From Variovorax fucosicus (lineage in GTDB: Bacteria; Pseudomonadota; Gammaproteobacteria; Burkholderiales; Burkholderiaceae_C), in contig NZ_JASZYU010000001.1 in the NCBI RefSeq assembly GCF_030316825.1, forward strand, positions 434,001 through 498,000: a DNA stretch of 64,000 nucleotides. Direction: 5' to 3'. Positions 37,640 to 46,146 of the stretch are shown piece by piece; positions within the stretch are counted from its first letter, which is position 1, and the number at the start of each line of letters is the position of its first letter. Position numbers and translations under genes: made by a program. Below the pieces are notes generated by a model. The model saw nothing but the letters and a program-made list of their open reading frames with translations, searched no databases and had not been told where the DNA came from.

Positions 37640-38938
37640 TCAGCGCGTGCCGTGCACCAGCCGCTCGAGCACGTCTTCGCCGCCCATCTGCCCGCCCTTG
37701 AGCAGGATCTCGCAGCCATCGAGCGAAGGGGCGTCGCTGTGCAGGCGGCAGAGCGCCGCGCCGGGCGACAGCGCCGCCAGGTACGACAAGCCCCAGGCAT
37801 CGAGCGCCTGCACCGCATGACTGGAGGTGTCGCCGCCGGCCACGCCAACGCGTTTCAGCGGCGTGGCCGCCAGCACGCGCGCGAGCAGCAGGCCACCGGC
37901 CTTTGCAAGGGCGAGGGCCGGCACTTCCGGGTCGGCCGCGCCCGGCGCGGTGCAGGCCAACACATTGCGACCTGCCGCCAGCCGCGCCGAAAGCTGACTC
38001 GCCACCGCGTCGAGGTGCGAGGGTGCCGCGTCGGCCAGGGCGCGCGCATCGAGCGGGACGAGTTCGTAGGAGCGTGCGGCCGCCACCTGCCGCGCCGTCA
38101 CGGGCGACAGGCTGCCAGCCAGCACCAGCACGGGGCCTTCGGCCGCCGCCACCGGAACAGGCGCCGCGGGCGCACGCTGCTGCGCAAGCGCCTGCAGCAC
38201 GCTGCTCGGGCCGACCGCGAGCAACGGGCCGGCCTGCGCCCGCGCCTGCAACGCAGCGCCGATGACGGCGAGATCGGACTGCTGCGCGACGTCGAACAGG
38301 ATGGCGCCGGTGCCCTGGCCGACGAGTGTCTCGATGTCGGCCTGCACGGCTGCCGCGGCGCGCGCATACGCGAGATACGGCAGCGACTGCACGCCCTCGA
38401 ACCCCTGCAGCGCCAGGTGGCGCCGCAGGTCGGCCTCGTGCATCGGCGTGACCGGGTGCCGGCTCATGGTCGGATGCCGGTCGATGCGGCACACCGCACC
38501 GCCATACCCGGCCGCCGCGAACAGGTTGCCGAACAGGCAATAGCGCTGCAGTTCGGGTTGCCCGCCAATCACCGCGACCCAGGGCTGGGCCACGGCGGGA
38601 CGCAGTGCCTCGACCGCCACGCCGATGCTGCCGACCTCGGGCGCGCTGTCGAAGGTCGAGCAGCACTTGTAGTGCAGCACCCGCGCGCCGGTCCGCCGGA
38701 ACAGCGCAGCCACGGGCGCGAGCTCTGCGCGCATTGTGTCGGGTGGCATCGAACGCGCCGCGCCGGCAATGCCGATGCAATCGAGCGCGCCGGCGCGCTG
38801 CAGTTGCGCGTCGTCGGGCACGGCCAGGAACAGCAGCGTGCGCAGGCCGGCGCGCGCGGCGGTGCCGAGCGCGTCGGTCGCGCCGGTGAAATCATCACCG
38901 TAGAAAACGATCGACGGCGGCCCGGCGGCGCCCATCAT
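37640..38938 (-). CDS. Four-carbon acid sugar kinase (DUF1537 family)
   Basis: A 432-residue ATP-dependent kinase of the DUF1537 family. The N-terminal substrate-binding half starts with VFYGDDFTGATDALGTAARA, whose Asp and Thr residues are the family hallmark. The C-terminal nucleotide-binding half has LVLAGSLSPVTARQ, GVAGGDTSSHAVQALD and LSPGAALCRLHSD, then LKGGQMGGEDVLERL. Known members phosphorylate four-carbon sugar acids (threonate, erythronate) or 3-oxo-isoapionate (OiaK). It overlaps the end of the RuBisCO-like gene (ATGATGA, two possible ATG starts at 38938 and 38935). That pairing argues for an OiaK-like role: it would make the phosphorylated oxo-acid that the RuBisCO-like protein cleaves. 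Confidence 0.88.
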   Translation of the reverse strand: MMGAAGPPSIVFYGDDFTGATDALGTAARAGLRTLLFLAVPDDAQLQRAGALDCIGIAGAARSMPPDTMRAELAPVAALFRRTGARVLHYKCCSTFDSAPEVGSIGVAVEALRPAVAQPWVAVIGGQPELQRYCLFGNLFAAAGYGGAVCRIDRHPTMSRHPVTPMHEADLRRHLALQGFEGVQSLPYLAYARAAAAVQADIETLVGQGTGAILFDVAQQSDLAVIGAALQARAQAGPLLAVGPSSVLQALAQQRAPAAPVPVAAAEGPVLVLAGSLSPVTARQVAAARSYELVPLDARALADAAPSHLDAVASQLSARLAAGRNVLACTAPGAADPEVPALALAKAGGLLLARVLAATPLKRVGVAGGDTSSHAVQALDAWGLSYLAALSPGAALCRLHSDAPSLDGCEILLKGGQMGGEDVLERLVHGTR

Positions 38939-40200
38939 CTGCCGAAGAAAGCCAGCGCCTGCGCCAGTTCGGGCTGGGTGCGCGCGGCGTCGGCCAGCGG
39001 CGTGCCGGCGCGCACCGCCGCCCAGGCCTGGCGGATACTTGCCACGCCGGCCGCCGCGCCGCCCGGGTGCGCGAGGATGCCGCCGCCCGACATGAACAGC
39101 AGGTCGTCGCGGCCGATCGCGTCCCAGGTGGCGGGCACGGTGCCGGCCCACTGGCCGGACGAGAAAGCCGGCATCACGGCGTCGTCGACGCCTTCGGCCA
39201 GCGGTGCGAAGCAGTCGTGCGCCGAACCGATCACCTCCTCGTCGGCCTGCGCGAACTTGCCCTGCAGACCGTGCACATGCATGTGGTCGACGCCGGCCAG
39301 GCGCCACAGCGTCTGGTAGGCCTGAAAGCCGATGCCGAGCATCGGATGGCGCGACATCGCGCCAAAGCCGTTGCGGTGCCCGTGCAGCGCCAGCCCGGTG
39401 TGGCGCCGCAAGGTCTGGATGGCCGAGAAACCACACCAGTTGAGGCTCGCCATCACGCACGAACCGCCTTCGCGCTCGACCAGGTCGGCATGGCGCTTCA
39501 TGGCGTCGGTTTCGTCGGTGATGTTGAAGGCCACCATCACGTGCTTGCCGGTGCGTTGCTGGTGCTCGCGCACCACCGCCATCACGGCCGGCACGCGCTC
39601 GGCCAGCGGCGCGTGGTCGGGGTCGGCGCTGACCTCGTCGTCCTTGATGAAATCGACACCCGCCGCGCACAGGCGGCCCACGAGTTCGGCCGTCTCGGCC
39701 GCCGAAAAGCCGACGTTCGGCTTGATGATGGTGCCGACCAGCGCACCCTGCGCCACGCCGGTGACGCGGCGCGTGCCCGCAATGCCGAGCCGCGGCAGCT
39801 CGAAGCGGTTGCGATAGCTCGCGGGCAGGTGCATCGTTTCGAGCCGCAGGCCCGTGACCTCGCCGAGGTCGTAGAGGTTGCCGGCCACGGTCGCGGCCAG
39901 CGTCGGCAGGTTCGCGCCGATGTTGGCGACCGGAAACGACAGGTGCACGCGCGCGCGCCGCCAGGGCCCCGGCGTGCCCTTGCGCTCGAGCAACGCGTTG
40001 GGCAGCGACGGTGCGTCGACGGCGGCGAGTTCTTCGACCGCCTCGACCGTCGCCCGCGCCCGCGCGCGCAGCGCATCGGTCTCGCCCTCGACCCGCGTGA
40101 AGGTGCCGCACGACTGCTCGCCCGCCATCACCTCGGCCACGGCCTCGGGCGCGAGCGGCGTCTCGATCAGGTAGCTCGCGTGGATGCGATCCAGCGCCAT
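38935..40200 (-). CDS. RuBisCO-like protein, probable oxo-acid phosphate decarboxylase (OiaX-like)
   Basis: A 421-residue type III/IV RuBisCO large-chain homologue. Active-site positions are largely kept: Lys160 in GTIIKPNVGFS (Rubisco Lys175), the carbamylated lysine Lys186 and metal ligands Asp188/Glu189 in GVDFIKDDE, histidines 273/275, His310, loop-6 Lys315 in GLQGKF, and Ser371 in FMSGGG. The N-terminal domain and surrounding sequence are far from CO2-fixing forms. Its partner genes (kinase, VOC protein, TRAP transporter) are not of the Calvin cycle. RuBisCO-like proteins next to DUF1537 kinases act in D-apiose/3-oxo-isoapionate breakdown as decarboxylases (OiaX) or transcarboxylases. 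The exact substrate here is inferred from context only. Confidence 0.87.
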   Translation of the reverse strand: MALDRIHASYLIETPLAPEAVAEVMAGEQSCGTFTRVEGETDALRARARATVEAVEELAAVDAPSLPNALLERKGTPGPWRRARVHLSFPVANIGANLPTLAATVAGNLYDLGEVTGLRLETMHLPASYRNRFELPRLGIAGTRRVTGVAQGALVGTIIKPNVGFSAAETAELVGRLCAAGVDFIKDDEVSADPDHAPLAERVPAVMAVVREHQQRTGKHVMVAFNITDETDAMKRHADLVEREGGSCVMASLNWCGFSAIQTLRRHTGLALHGHRNGFGAMSRHPMLGIGFQAYQTLWRLAGVDHMHVHGLQGKFAQADEEVIGSAHDCFAPLAEGVDDAVMPAFSSGQWAGTVPATWDAIGRDDLLFMSGGGILAHPGGAAAGVASIRQAWAAVRAGTPLADAARTQPELAQALAFFGR

Positions 40201-40739
40201 CAGAGCTTGCCGAGGTCGGGAAACGGGCGCACCGGATTGCTGCCGTCCCAGCCGACGGACGATTCGCGGATCAGGTCGAACATCTTGCCCTTGGGGCCTG
40301 CAACTTCGGACAGCTCGATCACCGTGCCCGGGTGGTACTCGGTGTCGAAATAGATGAAGCGGCCGCGCTCCCCCACCTCGCCGCTCATCACGGGCTTGAA
40401 GCCCTGGCGTGTGAGGCGCGCCAGATCGGCGTCGTAGTCGGCCGTCCAGTACGCAATGTGCTGCAGCCCGGTGCGGCCGGCCTGCAGAAAGTCGCGGTAC
40501 ATCGAGGGCACGTCGTTGCGGGTCTGGATCAGCTCGACCTGCACGAAGCCCGAATTGGCCAGCGCCACCGAGTTGTGCGGCTGGTGCGCCTCGCCCTTGT
40601 ACCGGTAGTTGACGATGGGCACCTTGGGGTTGTAGTACCAGGGACCGACGCCCAGCGTCTTGCTCCAGTAGTCCATCGCGGCCTCGATGTCGTGCACGAC
40701 ATAGCCCAGTTGGCGAATCTCGCCGAGGAATCGACTCAT
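40200..40739 (-). CDS. VOC-superfamily protein in the RuBisCO-like cluster
   Basis: A 179-residue protein with two beta-alpha-beta-beta-beta (glyoxalase/dioxygenase) modules. Metal-ligand positions by family alignment: Gln10 in IRQLGYVVHDIEAAMDYW, where a histidine is usual, then the His in GLQHIAYW and the Glu in TVIELSEV. It lacks a signal peptide and shares one base (stop/start) with the RuBisCO-like gene downstream. VOC proteins catalyse isomerisations, epimerisations, lyase or dioxygenase reactions. Here it could epimerise or isomerise the sugar-acid intermediate ahead of the kinase. This placement is inference; there is no characterised homologue that I can name. Confidence 0.8.
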   Translation of the reverse strand: MSRFLGEIRQLGYVVHDIEAAMDYWSKTLGVGPWYYNPKVPIVNYRYKGEAHQPHNSVALANSGFVQVELIQTRNDVPSMYRDFLQAGRTGLQHIAYWTADYDADLARLTRQGFKPVMSGEVGERGRFIYFDTEYHPGTVIELSEVAGPKGKMFDLIRESSVGWDGSNPVRPFPDLGKL

Positions 40740-40765
40740 TGCTTGCTCCGTGAGGATGTTGTTGT

Positions 40766-42649
40766 TCAGGTCTTGAGGAAGCCGATGGAGAACCAGGGGA
40801 TGGCCGCGACCAGGATCAGCCCGACCAGCAGCGCCACGATGTAGCCGCCGATGTACTTGATGCCCTCGCCGGGATCGACCTTGCTGACCGCACAGGCGCC
40901 GTAGTAGCCGACACCGAACGGCGGCGCGAACAGGCCGATGCCCATCGCAAAGATGACGACCATTGCGTAGTGCACCTCGTGCACGCCCGCGGCCTTGGCA
41001 ATCGGGAACAGCAGCGGTCCGAACAGCACGATGGCCGGAATGCCCTCGAGCACGCTGCCGAGCACGATGAAGGCAATGATCGAGATGGCCAGAAAACCGT
41101 AGCTCCCGCCCGGAATCGCGGCCATCCACTTCGCCAGATCCTGCGAGAAGCCCGACTGCGTGAGTCCCCAGGCCATGGCGGTGGCACAGCCGACGATGAA
41201 GATGATGGCGCCCGAGAGCGAGGCCGTCTCGACCAGCATCGGCTTGACGCGCGACCAGTCGAACTGGCGGTAGATCACCAGGCCGATCAGCGCCGAATAC
41301 ACGATGCCGATGGTCGACACCTCGGTGGCGGTGGCCACGCCTTCGACCACCGCAGCCCGGATCACGAAGGGCAGCAGCACCGCCGGCAGCGCGACCGCGA
41401 ACAGCCGGCCGATCTGCCGCTTGGTGTGCACTTCGACGCCGCTCAGGTCTTCGCCGCGGTAGCGCCACCAGACCACCACGCACAAGCAGAGACCGAGCAC
41501 CACCGCCGGCAGCAGGCCGCCGGTGAACAGCGCGGCGATCGAGATGCCGGTGACCGAGCCGATCGTGATCAGCACGATCGATGGCGGGATGGTTTCGGTC
41601 TGCGCGCCAGTGGTGGCCAGCAGCGCCACCAGATCGCCCGGCTTGGCGCCGCGCTTCTTCATCTCGGGGAACAGCACCGGCGCAATGGCCGCCATGTCGG
41701 CAATCTTGGAGCCCGAAATGCCCGACACCAGGTACATCGCGCCGATCAGCACATAGCTCAGCCCGCCGCGCACGTGGCCCAGCAGGCTGGCCAGGAACTG
41801 GATCATGGCGCGCGCCATGCCGGTCATCTCGATCAGCGCGCCCAGGAAGATGAAGAGCGGCACGGCCAGCAGGATCAGGTGCGACATGCCCTCGTCGAGC
41901 CGCCCCACCATCACCAGCATCGGCGTGCGTGTGGTCAGCGCCAGGTAGCCGAAGGTGGCGAGCGCGAACGAAAACGCGATCGGCACGCCCGAGAAAACCG
42001 TGACCGCCACCACGCCGATGAAGAAGATCACCAGGTTCAGCTTGCCCAGCGGCGCGAGCAGCGGCCCGGCCAGCCAGAACAGCCCCACCACGGCCGCCGT
42101 GCCGAGCAGCGCCACCGCAATCTGGCGGCCGCTGCAGATGCGCAGCAGCCGCAGCAACGCGACCACGATCATCAACGCAATGCCGATCGGAATGGCCGCC
42201 GCGCGCCAGGCGTTGCTGATTTCGAGCGCGGGCGTGACGATGAACGCTTCTTCATGCGCATAGTCGATCGCCGGCCAGGCCACGAGCGCAAGGAACGCCA
42301 CCGACGCCGCGATGGCGAAGGCATCGAGGATCGCGCGGCGCGGCGGCGAGAGCTTGTCGACCAGCGCCGTCATGCGCATGTGCTCGCCGCGGCGCAACGC
42401 CACCACGGCACCGAGCATCGACAGCCACAGGAACAGGATCGACGCCAGCTCGTCCGACCAGACCAGCGGCGCATGGAAGGCGTAGCGCGCCGTGACACCC
42501 GCGAACAGCACCACGATTTCGGCCAGCACCAGCAGCGCGGCCAGGCTTTCGACCGTGTGGCCGAGCCACCGGTCGGCATGCCCGGCCCAGCGGCCCAGCG
42601 CGTTGAGCGGCGCGGCGCTGACGACCGCAGGATGCAGCGCGGCCGACAT
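40766..42649 (-). CDS. TRAP transporter fused permease (DctQM)
   Basis: A 627-residue inner-membrane protein that joins both TRAP membrane subunits. Residues 1-170 are DctQ-like (four helices, AEIVVLFAGVTARYAFHAPL and LWLSMLGAVVALRRGEHMRM). A linker helix follows, and from about residue 205 the DctM-like domain has ten or more helices (FFIGVVAVTVFSGVPIAFSF, LVSGISGSKIADMAAIAPVL, GAQTETIPPSIVLI, VLEGIPAIVLFGPLLFPIA). It probably uses a sodium gradient to import an organic acid. The DctP receptor gene ends one base into this start. VOC and RuBisCO-like genes follow after 26 bases, linking uptake to the pathway. Confidence 0.92.
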   Translation of the reverse strand: MSAALHPAVVSAAPLNALGRWAGHADRWLGHTVESLAALLVLAEIVVLFAGVTARYAFHAPLVWSDELASILFLWLSMLGAVVALRRGEHMRMTALVDKLSPPRRAILDAFAIAASVAFLALVAWPAIDYAHEEAFIVTPALEISNAWRAAAIPIGIALMIVVALLRLLRICSGRQIAVALLGTAAVVGLFWLAGPLLAPLGKLNLVIFFIGVVAVTVFSGVPIAFSFALATFGYLALTTRTPMLVMVGRLDEGMSHLILLAVPLFIFLGALIEMTGMARAMIQFLASLLGHVRGGLSYVLIGAMYLVSGISGSKIADMAAIAPVLFPEMKKRGAKPGDLVALLATTGAQTETIPPSIVLITIGSVTGISIAALFTGGLLPAVVLGLCLCVVVWWRYRGEDLSGVEVHTKRQIGRLFAVALPAVLLPFVIRAAVVEGVATATEVSTIGIVYSALIGLVIYRQFDWSRVKPMLVETASLSGAIIFIVGCATAMAWGLTQSGFSQDLAKWMAAIPGGSYGFLAISIIAFIVLGSVLEGIPAIVLFGPLLFPIAKAAGVHEVHYAMVVIFAMGIGLFAPPFGVGYYGACAVSKVDPGEGIKYIGGYIVALLVGLILVAAIPWFSIGFLKT

Positions 42650-43668
42650 CAGGCGAGCTTGCCGACGGTGCCTTCGAGGAGCGCCCAGGCCTCGGGGCCG
42701 AAGCGGCCCTTCCACTCGCCATAGAAGCCGGAGTCGCGCAGCTTGGCGCGAAAGCTGTCGGCCGTCGGCCGGTTGATGGTCAGCCCCTTGGCCTGCAGGT
42801 CACCGACCACCGACTCGTTGAGCTTTCGGATGTCTTCGCGCTGCTGCATGCCCGCATCGTTGATGGCGCGCGCCACGATGGTTTTCAGGTCGGCAGGCAA
42901 GGCCTCCCATGCGCGGCCGTTGGCAATGAACCAGTAGCCGTCCCAGATGTGGTTGGTGAGCGAGCAGAACTTCTGCACTTCGTAGAGCTTGGCCACCTGG
43001 ATGATCGGCAGCGGGTTCTCTTGCGCGTCGACGATTTTGGTCTGCAGCGCGGAGTAGACCTCGCTGAACTGCAGGCTGGCCGGCGCGGCGCCAAGGCCCT
43101 TGAACATCGAGATCGACAGCGGGCTCACCGGCACACGGATCTTCAGGCCGTCCATGTCCTTGGCACTGCCCACCGGCGCCTTGCTGCTGGTGGTCTGGCG
43201 AAAGCCGTTGTCCCACATCTTCTCGAAGGCATAGAGGCGCGACTTGGAAATGGCGTCGCGCACATGGGCACCGAGCTTGCCGTCCATCGCGCCCCAGACC
43301 TGGTTGTAGTCGGAGAAGGCAAAGCCGACCGCGTTGATCGCAGCCACCGGCACCAGCGTGGCGATCACCAGCGCCGACGGCGTGAAGAAGTCGATGCCGC
43401 CCGAACGCACCTGCGCCAGCATGTCGGTGTCACCGCCGAGCTGGTTGTTCGGGAAGATCTTGATCTCGACCCGGCCATTGCTTTCCTTCGCGATGCGGTC
43501 GGCCGCCTCCTGCGCGCGGATGTTGAGCGGGTGGCTGAGCGGCAGGTTGTTGCCGTATTTGTAGGAGAACTCGGCGGCGCGTGCGATGCGCGGCAAGGCC
43601 GTCACGATGCTCGCGGCGGGAAGGGCTGAAAGCGTGCGCAGTGCGCTGCGGCGGGTGATCGATGGCAT
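42649..43668 (-). CDS. TRAP transporter substrate-binding protein (DctP)
   Basis: A 339-residue periplasmic receptor. The N-terminus (MPSITRRSALRTLSALPAA) contains a twin arginine followed by a hydrophobic stretch and an ARA-AEF cleavage site, so Tat export is possible. Family signatures: NNLPLSHPLNIRAQEAADRI, VEIKIFPNNQLGGDTDMLAQ, DMDGLKIRVPVSPLSISMFK and QFSEVYSALQTKIVDAQENP. DctP proteins bind carboxylates through a conserved arginine, here the Arg of LKIRVP. First gene of the operon running down to 37640; the LacI gene is divergent 115 bases away. Confidence 0.92.
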   Translation of the reverse strand: MPSITRRSALRTLSALPAASIVTALPRIARAAEFSYKYGNNLPLSHPLNIRAQEAADRIAKESNGRVEIKIFPNNQLGGDTDMLAQVRSGGIDFFTPSALVIATLVPVAAINAVGFAFSDYNQVWGAMDGKLGAHVRDAISKSRLYAFEKMWDNGFRQTTSSKAPVGSAKDMDGLKIRVPVSPLSISMFKGLGAAPASLQFSEVYSALQTKIVDAQENPLPIIQVAKLYEVQKFCSLTNHIWDGYWFIANGRAWEALPADLKTIVARAINDAGMQQREDIRKLNESVVGDLQAKGLTINRPTADSFRAKLRDSGFYGEWKGRFGPEAWALLEGTVGKLA

Positions 43669-43697
43669 GCGTTGTCTCCGTTGTGTGTCTGATGCGA

Positions 43698-43719
43698 TTT
43701 GATGCATCATTGAATCAAA
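43698..43719. promoter_or_regulatory. Candidate LacI operator (TTTGAT-N10-ATCAAA)
   Basis: A six-base inverted repeat, overlapping the perfect palindrome TGATGCATCA (43700-43709), in the 115-base gap between the divergent dctP and LacI genes. A further TTTTGATG lies at 43776-43783. One of these is likely the operator. Confidence 0.5.
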
Positions 43720-43783
43720 GGCATGCGAACGATAGAAGGCGCATGCGCTCCCGTCAAACTTCGACTCTGATGGTTTTTGATGT

Positions 43784-44845
43784 ATGAGGGTTAACCCAGG
43801 GCATTCTTCCGACGCCGCCGGCCGTGCCCGCGTGGCCGACATCGCGCGTGCGGCGCAGGTCTCGACCGCCACCGTCGACCGCGTGTTGAACCGCCGCCCC
43901 GGCGTGCGCGACGCGACCGCCCAGCGCGTGCTGAAGGCGGCCAAGGCGCTCGACTACCTGCCCGAAACCGGCCTCTACGCAGCGCTCGCGCCGCCGCCGC
44001 TGCGGCTGCAGTTTCTGCTGCCGGCCGGCACCAACCGCTTCATCCGCATGCTCGGCGACATGGTGGGCTACTCGCAGGAGCACTGGGCGCCGTTCAACGT
44101 GACCTGCCGCGCCGAATTCATCGAGAGCTTCAACCCGCACGAACTCGCGGCCGCGCTGCTGCGGCATGGCAAGCGCAGCGACGGCATCGCGATGATGGCG
44201 CTCGAGCATCCGGCCGTGCGCGAGGCGGTGAGCACGCTGGCCGCGCAGGGCGTGCCGGTGATCACGTTGATCTCCGACCTCTCGAACTCCGCTCGCGCGG
44301 CCTACATCGGGCTCGACAACCGCGCAGCCGGCCGCACCGCGGGCTATCTGATCGGCCGCTTCATCGGTGCGCGCGCCACGGGCAAGGTGGCGCTGATCGC
44401 CGGCAGCCGCAGCTACCGCGCGCACGAGGAACGCGAGGCCGGCTTTCTGCATGTGATCGACGAGCTGTTCAAGCGGCTGCAGGTGGTGGGCCTGCGCGAG
44501 GGCCAGGACGATGCCGAGAAGAACTACCGCCAGACCCGCGCCCTGCTCGACCAGCATCCGGAGCTGGCCGGCATCTACAACATCGGCGGCGCTTCCGACG
44601 GGGTGGCGCGTGCCCTCAAGGAGGCCGGCCGCGACCACAAGGTGGTGTTCGTCGGCCACGGCCTCACGCCCGACACGCGCGCCCTGCTGATCGACGGCAG
44701 CATGGACGCCGTGATCACCCAGAGCCCGCAGACCACGCTGATGAACTGCGTGCGGATCTTCACCAACCTGCGCGACGGGCGCGAGGCGCTGATCGCGGTG
44801 GAGTCAACCCGCAGCCAGGTGATCTTTCGGGAGAACCTGCCTTGA
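43784..44845 (+). CDS. LacI-family regulator of the RuBisCO-like/TRAP operon
   Basis: A 353-residue repressor-type protein. The DNA-binding head is VADIARAAQVSTATVDRVLN followed by the hinge RRPGVRDATAQRVLKAAKAL. The periplasmic-binding-protein-like effector domain (about 70-345) shows PVITLISDLSNSARAAYIGL, GRTAGYLIGRFIGARATGKV and GIYNIGGASDGVARAL. This layout matches the group of LacI proteins that respond to sugars or sugar acids. It is divergent from the TRAP/VOC/RuBisCO-like/kinase operon and is its likely regulator. Downstream lies the second copy of the double-hairpin repeat. Confidence 0.92.
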   Translation: MRVNPGHSSDAAGRARVADIARAAQVSTATVDRVLNRRPGVRDATAQRVLKAAKALDYLPETGLYAALAPPPLRLQFLLPAGTNRFIRMLGDMVGYSQEHWAPFNVTCRAEFIESFNPHELAAALLRHGKRSDGIAMMALEHPAVREAVSTLAAQGVPVITLISDLSNSARAAYIGLDNRAAGRTAGYLIGRFIGARATGKVALIAGSRSYRAHEEREAGFLHVIDELFKRLQVVGLREGQDDAEKNYRQTRALLDQHPELAGIYNIGGASDGVARALKEAGRDHKVVFVGHGLTPDTRALLIDGSMDAVITQSPQTTLMNCVRIFTNLRDGREALIAVESTRSQVIFRENLP

Positions 44846-44884
44846 AGCGATGCCTTGTCGCTGAGCGTTTCGGGGTCGGCCTGT

Positions 44885-45125
44885 GGGGTGGGCCGCTGGC
44901 GGCGGGTGGCCCCTTCCGCGAATGTCCCCCGCCTTCGGCTCCTCCTTTATTTCGCTGCAGGGGCCACCCACCACCAGCGGCCTGGGCACGCTCGTGGTGC
45001 TCAGCGCGAAACGGTCACATCGCTTCCAGGATCAGGGCGGTGGGGCACGCTGCGCAGCGAAATAAAGGAGGAGGGCGAAGCCCGGGGGACATTCGCGGAG
45101 CAGCGTGCCCCGCCGCCCTGAGCCC
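44885..45125. repeat. Double-hairpin interspersed repeat, copy B (inverted relative to copy A)
   Basis: The reverse complement of the element at 644-886, with substitutions in the linker and inner stems but the same overall plan. One hairpin has outer arms at about 44894-44915 and 44959-44980. The other has arms at about 45033-45052 and 45099-45119. The inner mini-stem of the loop varies in a compensated way among the four loops: GGGC/GCCC, GGCC/GGCC and GCC/GGC. The element fills the gap between the LacI gene and the convergent LysR gene. I see no gene in it, and no target-site duplication or transposase. Confidence 0.9.
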
Positions 45126-45141
45126 GCCTCGAACAAAGGAC

Positions 45142-46053
45142 TCACCCCTCCGCGAACAGCTCCCGAATCACCTGCCGCAACCACCGGTTGGCCGGATCGC
45201 CCTCGAAGCGCCGACTCCAGTGCAGCGACACGCTGAAGTCGCGCAGCGGAAAGGCCGGTTCGACAATCGCATAGCCCCCTTCCTGCGCAAAGCCGCGCGC
45301 GATGTTGCGCGGCATCACCACGGCGAGATCGGTCGCGCGCACGATGGCGGGCAGCACCATGAAATGCTCGGTGGTGAGACGCAGGCGGTCCTCAAGCTTG
45401 AGCAGTTGCAGGATGCGCAAGGTATCGGCATGGGTGCGAACCGCCACGAACTCGAGCCGGCGCATGGCCTCCAGCAGCGCAGTGCCGCTGCGCTTGCGCT
45501 GCGCGAACGGATGGCCCTCGCGCAGCAGCACGATGTAGCGGTCTTTCAGCAGCAGCGCGCGCTGCGTGTCCTTGACCTCCGGCAGAAAGCCGAAGGCAAA
45601 GTCGATACGGCCGTTGTCCAGCGCAGGCGCGATCTCGGCCGGTGCAAGCGGCCAGGTTTCGATCTGCACGCCGGGCGCGAGTTCGCCGAGCCGCGCCATC
45701 AGCGCCGGCAGGAAGCGGCTTTCGCCGATGTCGCTCATGTGGATGCGAAAACGCTGGCTCGAGGCCGCGGGGTCGAAGCGATCCGGCTCGTCCAGCGCGT
45801 GCTGCAGCGTGGCGAGCGCCGAGCGCACGGCGACGGCCAGCCGCTCGGCCCGCGGCGTTGGCGCCACGCCGCCCGGCGCACGCGTGAACAACGCGTCCTT
45901 CAGCAGCAAGCGCAGCCGCGTGAGTCCGTGGCTCGCAGCCGGCTGCGTGATACCAAGCGCCTCGGCGGCGCGGCTCACGCTGCGCGCGCGGTAGACCGCA
46001 TCGAACAGCCGAAGCAGGTTCAGGTCGAGCGTGTCAATATGCATGGCATTCAT
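45142..46053 (-). CDS. LysR-family regulator of the indolepyruvate oxidoreductase genes
   Basis: A 303-residue LysR protein of the NodD/LinR-like branch. DNA-binding part: LNLLRLFDAVYRARSVSRAA, ITQPAASHGLTRLRLLLKDA, FTRAPGGVAPTPRAERL. The effector domain starts at SSQRFRIHMSDIGESRFLPA near residue 93. The start is MNAMHIDTLDLN at 46053, with an alternative ATG three codons later. It is divergent from the iorA-like gene at 46147, with 93 bases between starts and a dyad at 46059-46076, so it probably regulates the oxidoreductase and TRAP genes. Confidence 0.92.
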   Translation of the reverse strand: MNAMHIDTLDLNLLRLFDAVYRARSVSRAAEALGITQPAASHGLTRLRLLLKDALFTRAPGGVAPTPRAERLAVAVRSALATLQHALDEPDRFDPAASSQRFRIHMSDIGESRFLPALMARLGELAPGVQIETWPLAPAEIAPALDNGRIDFAFGFLPEVKDTQRALLLKDRYIVLLREGHPFAQRKRSGTALLEAMRRLEFVAVRTHADTLRILQLLKLEDRLRLTTEHFMVLPAIVRATDLAVVMPRNIARGFAQEGGYAIVEPAFPLRDFSVSLHWSRRFEGDPANRWLRQVIRELFAEG

Positions 46054-46058
46054 GTGCG

Positions 46059-46076
46059 ATAGGCGCTTGATTCTAT
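46059..46076. promoter_or_regulatory. Candidate LysR box (ATAG-N10-CTAT)
   Basis: An inverted repeat located 6 bases upstream of the LysR start in the short divergent promoter region. Its position fits autoregulation; identity is inferred. Confidence 0.4.
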
Positions 46077-46146
46077 TGAAGCCATGAGCCGCACGCCGCA
46101 CACTGCGCGGCGCGACACCCCATAGCCACAACGACGACGAGACAAG

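Noticed and set aside
37640..40111. A single 823-residue fusion of the kinase with a leading segment
   Set aside because: The part upstream of 38938 is an out-of-frame reading of the RuBisCO-like gene; the kinase domain starts normally at 38938.
38935..40200. CO2-fixing RuBisCO
   Set aside because: Overall sequence is distant from forms I-III, there is no small subunit or phosphoribulokinase, and the neighbours are a DUF1537 kinase and TRAP transporter.
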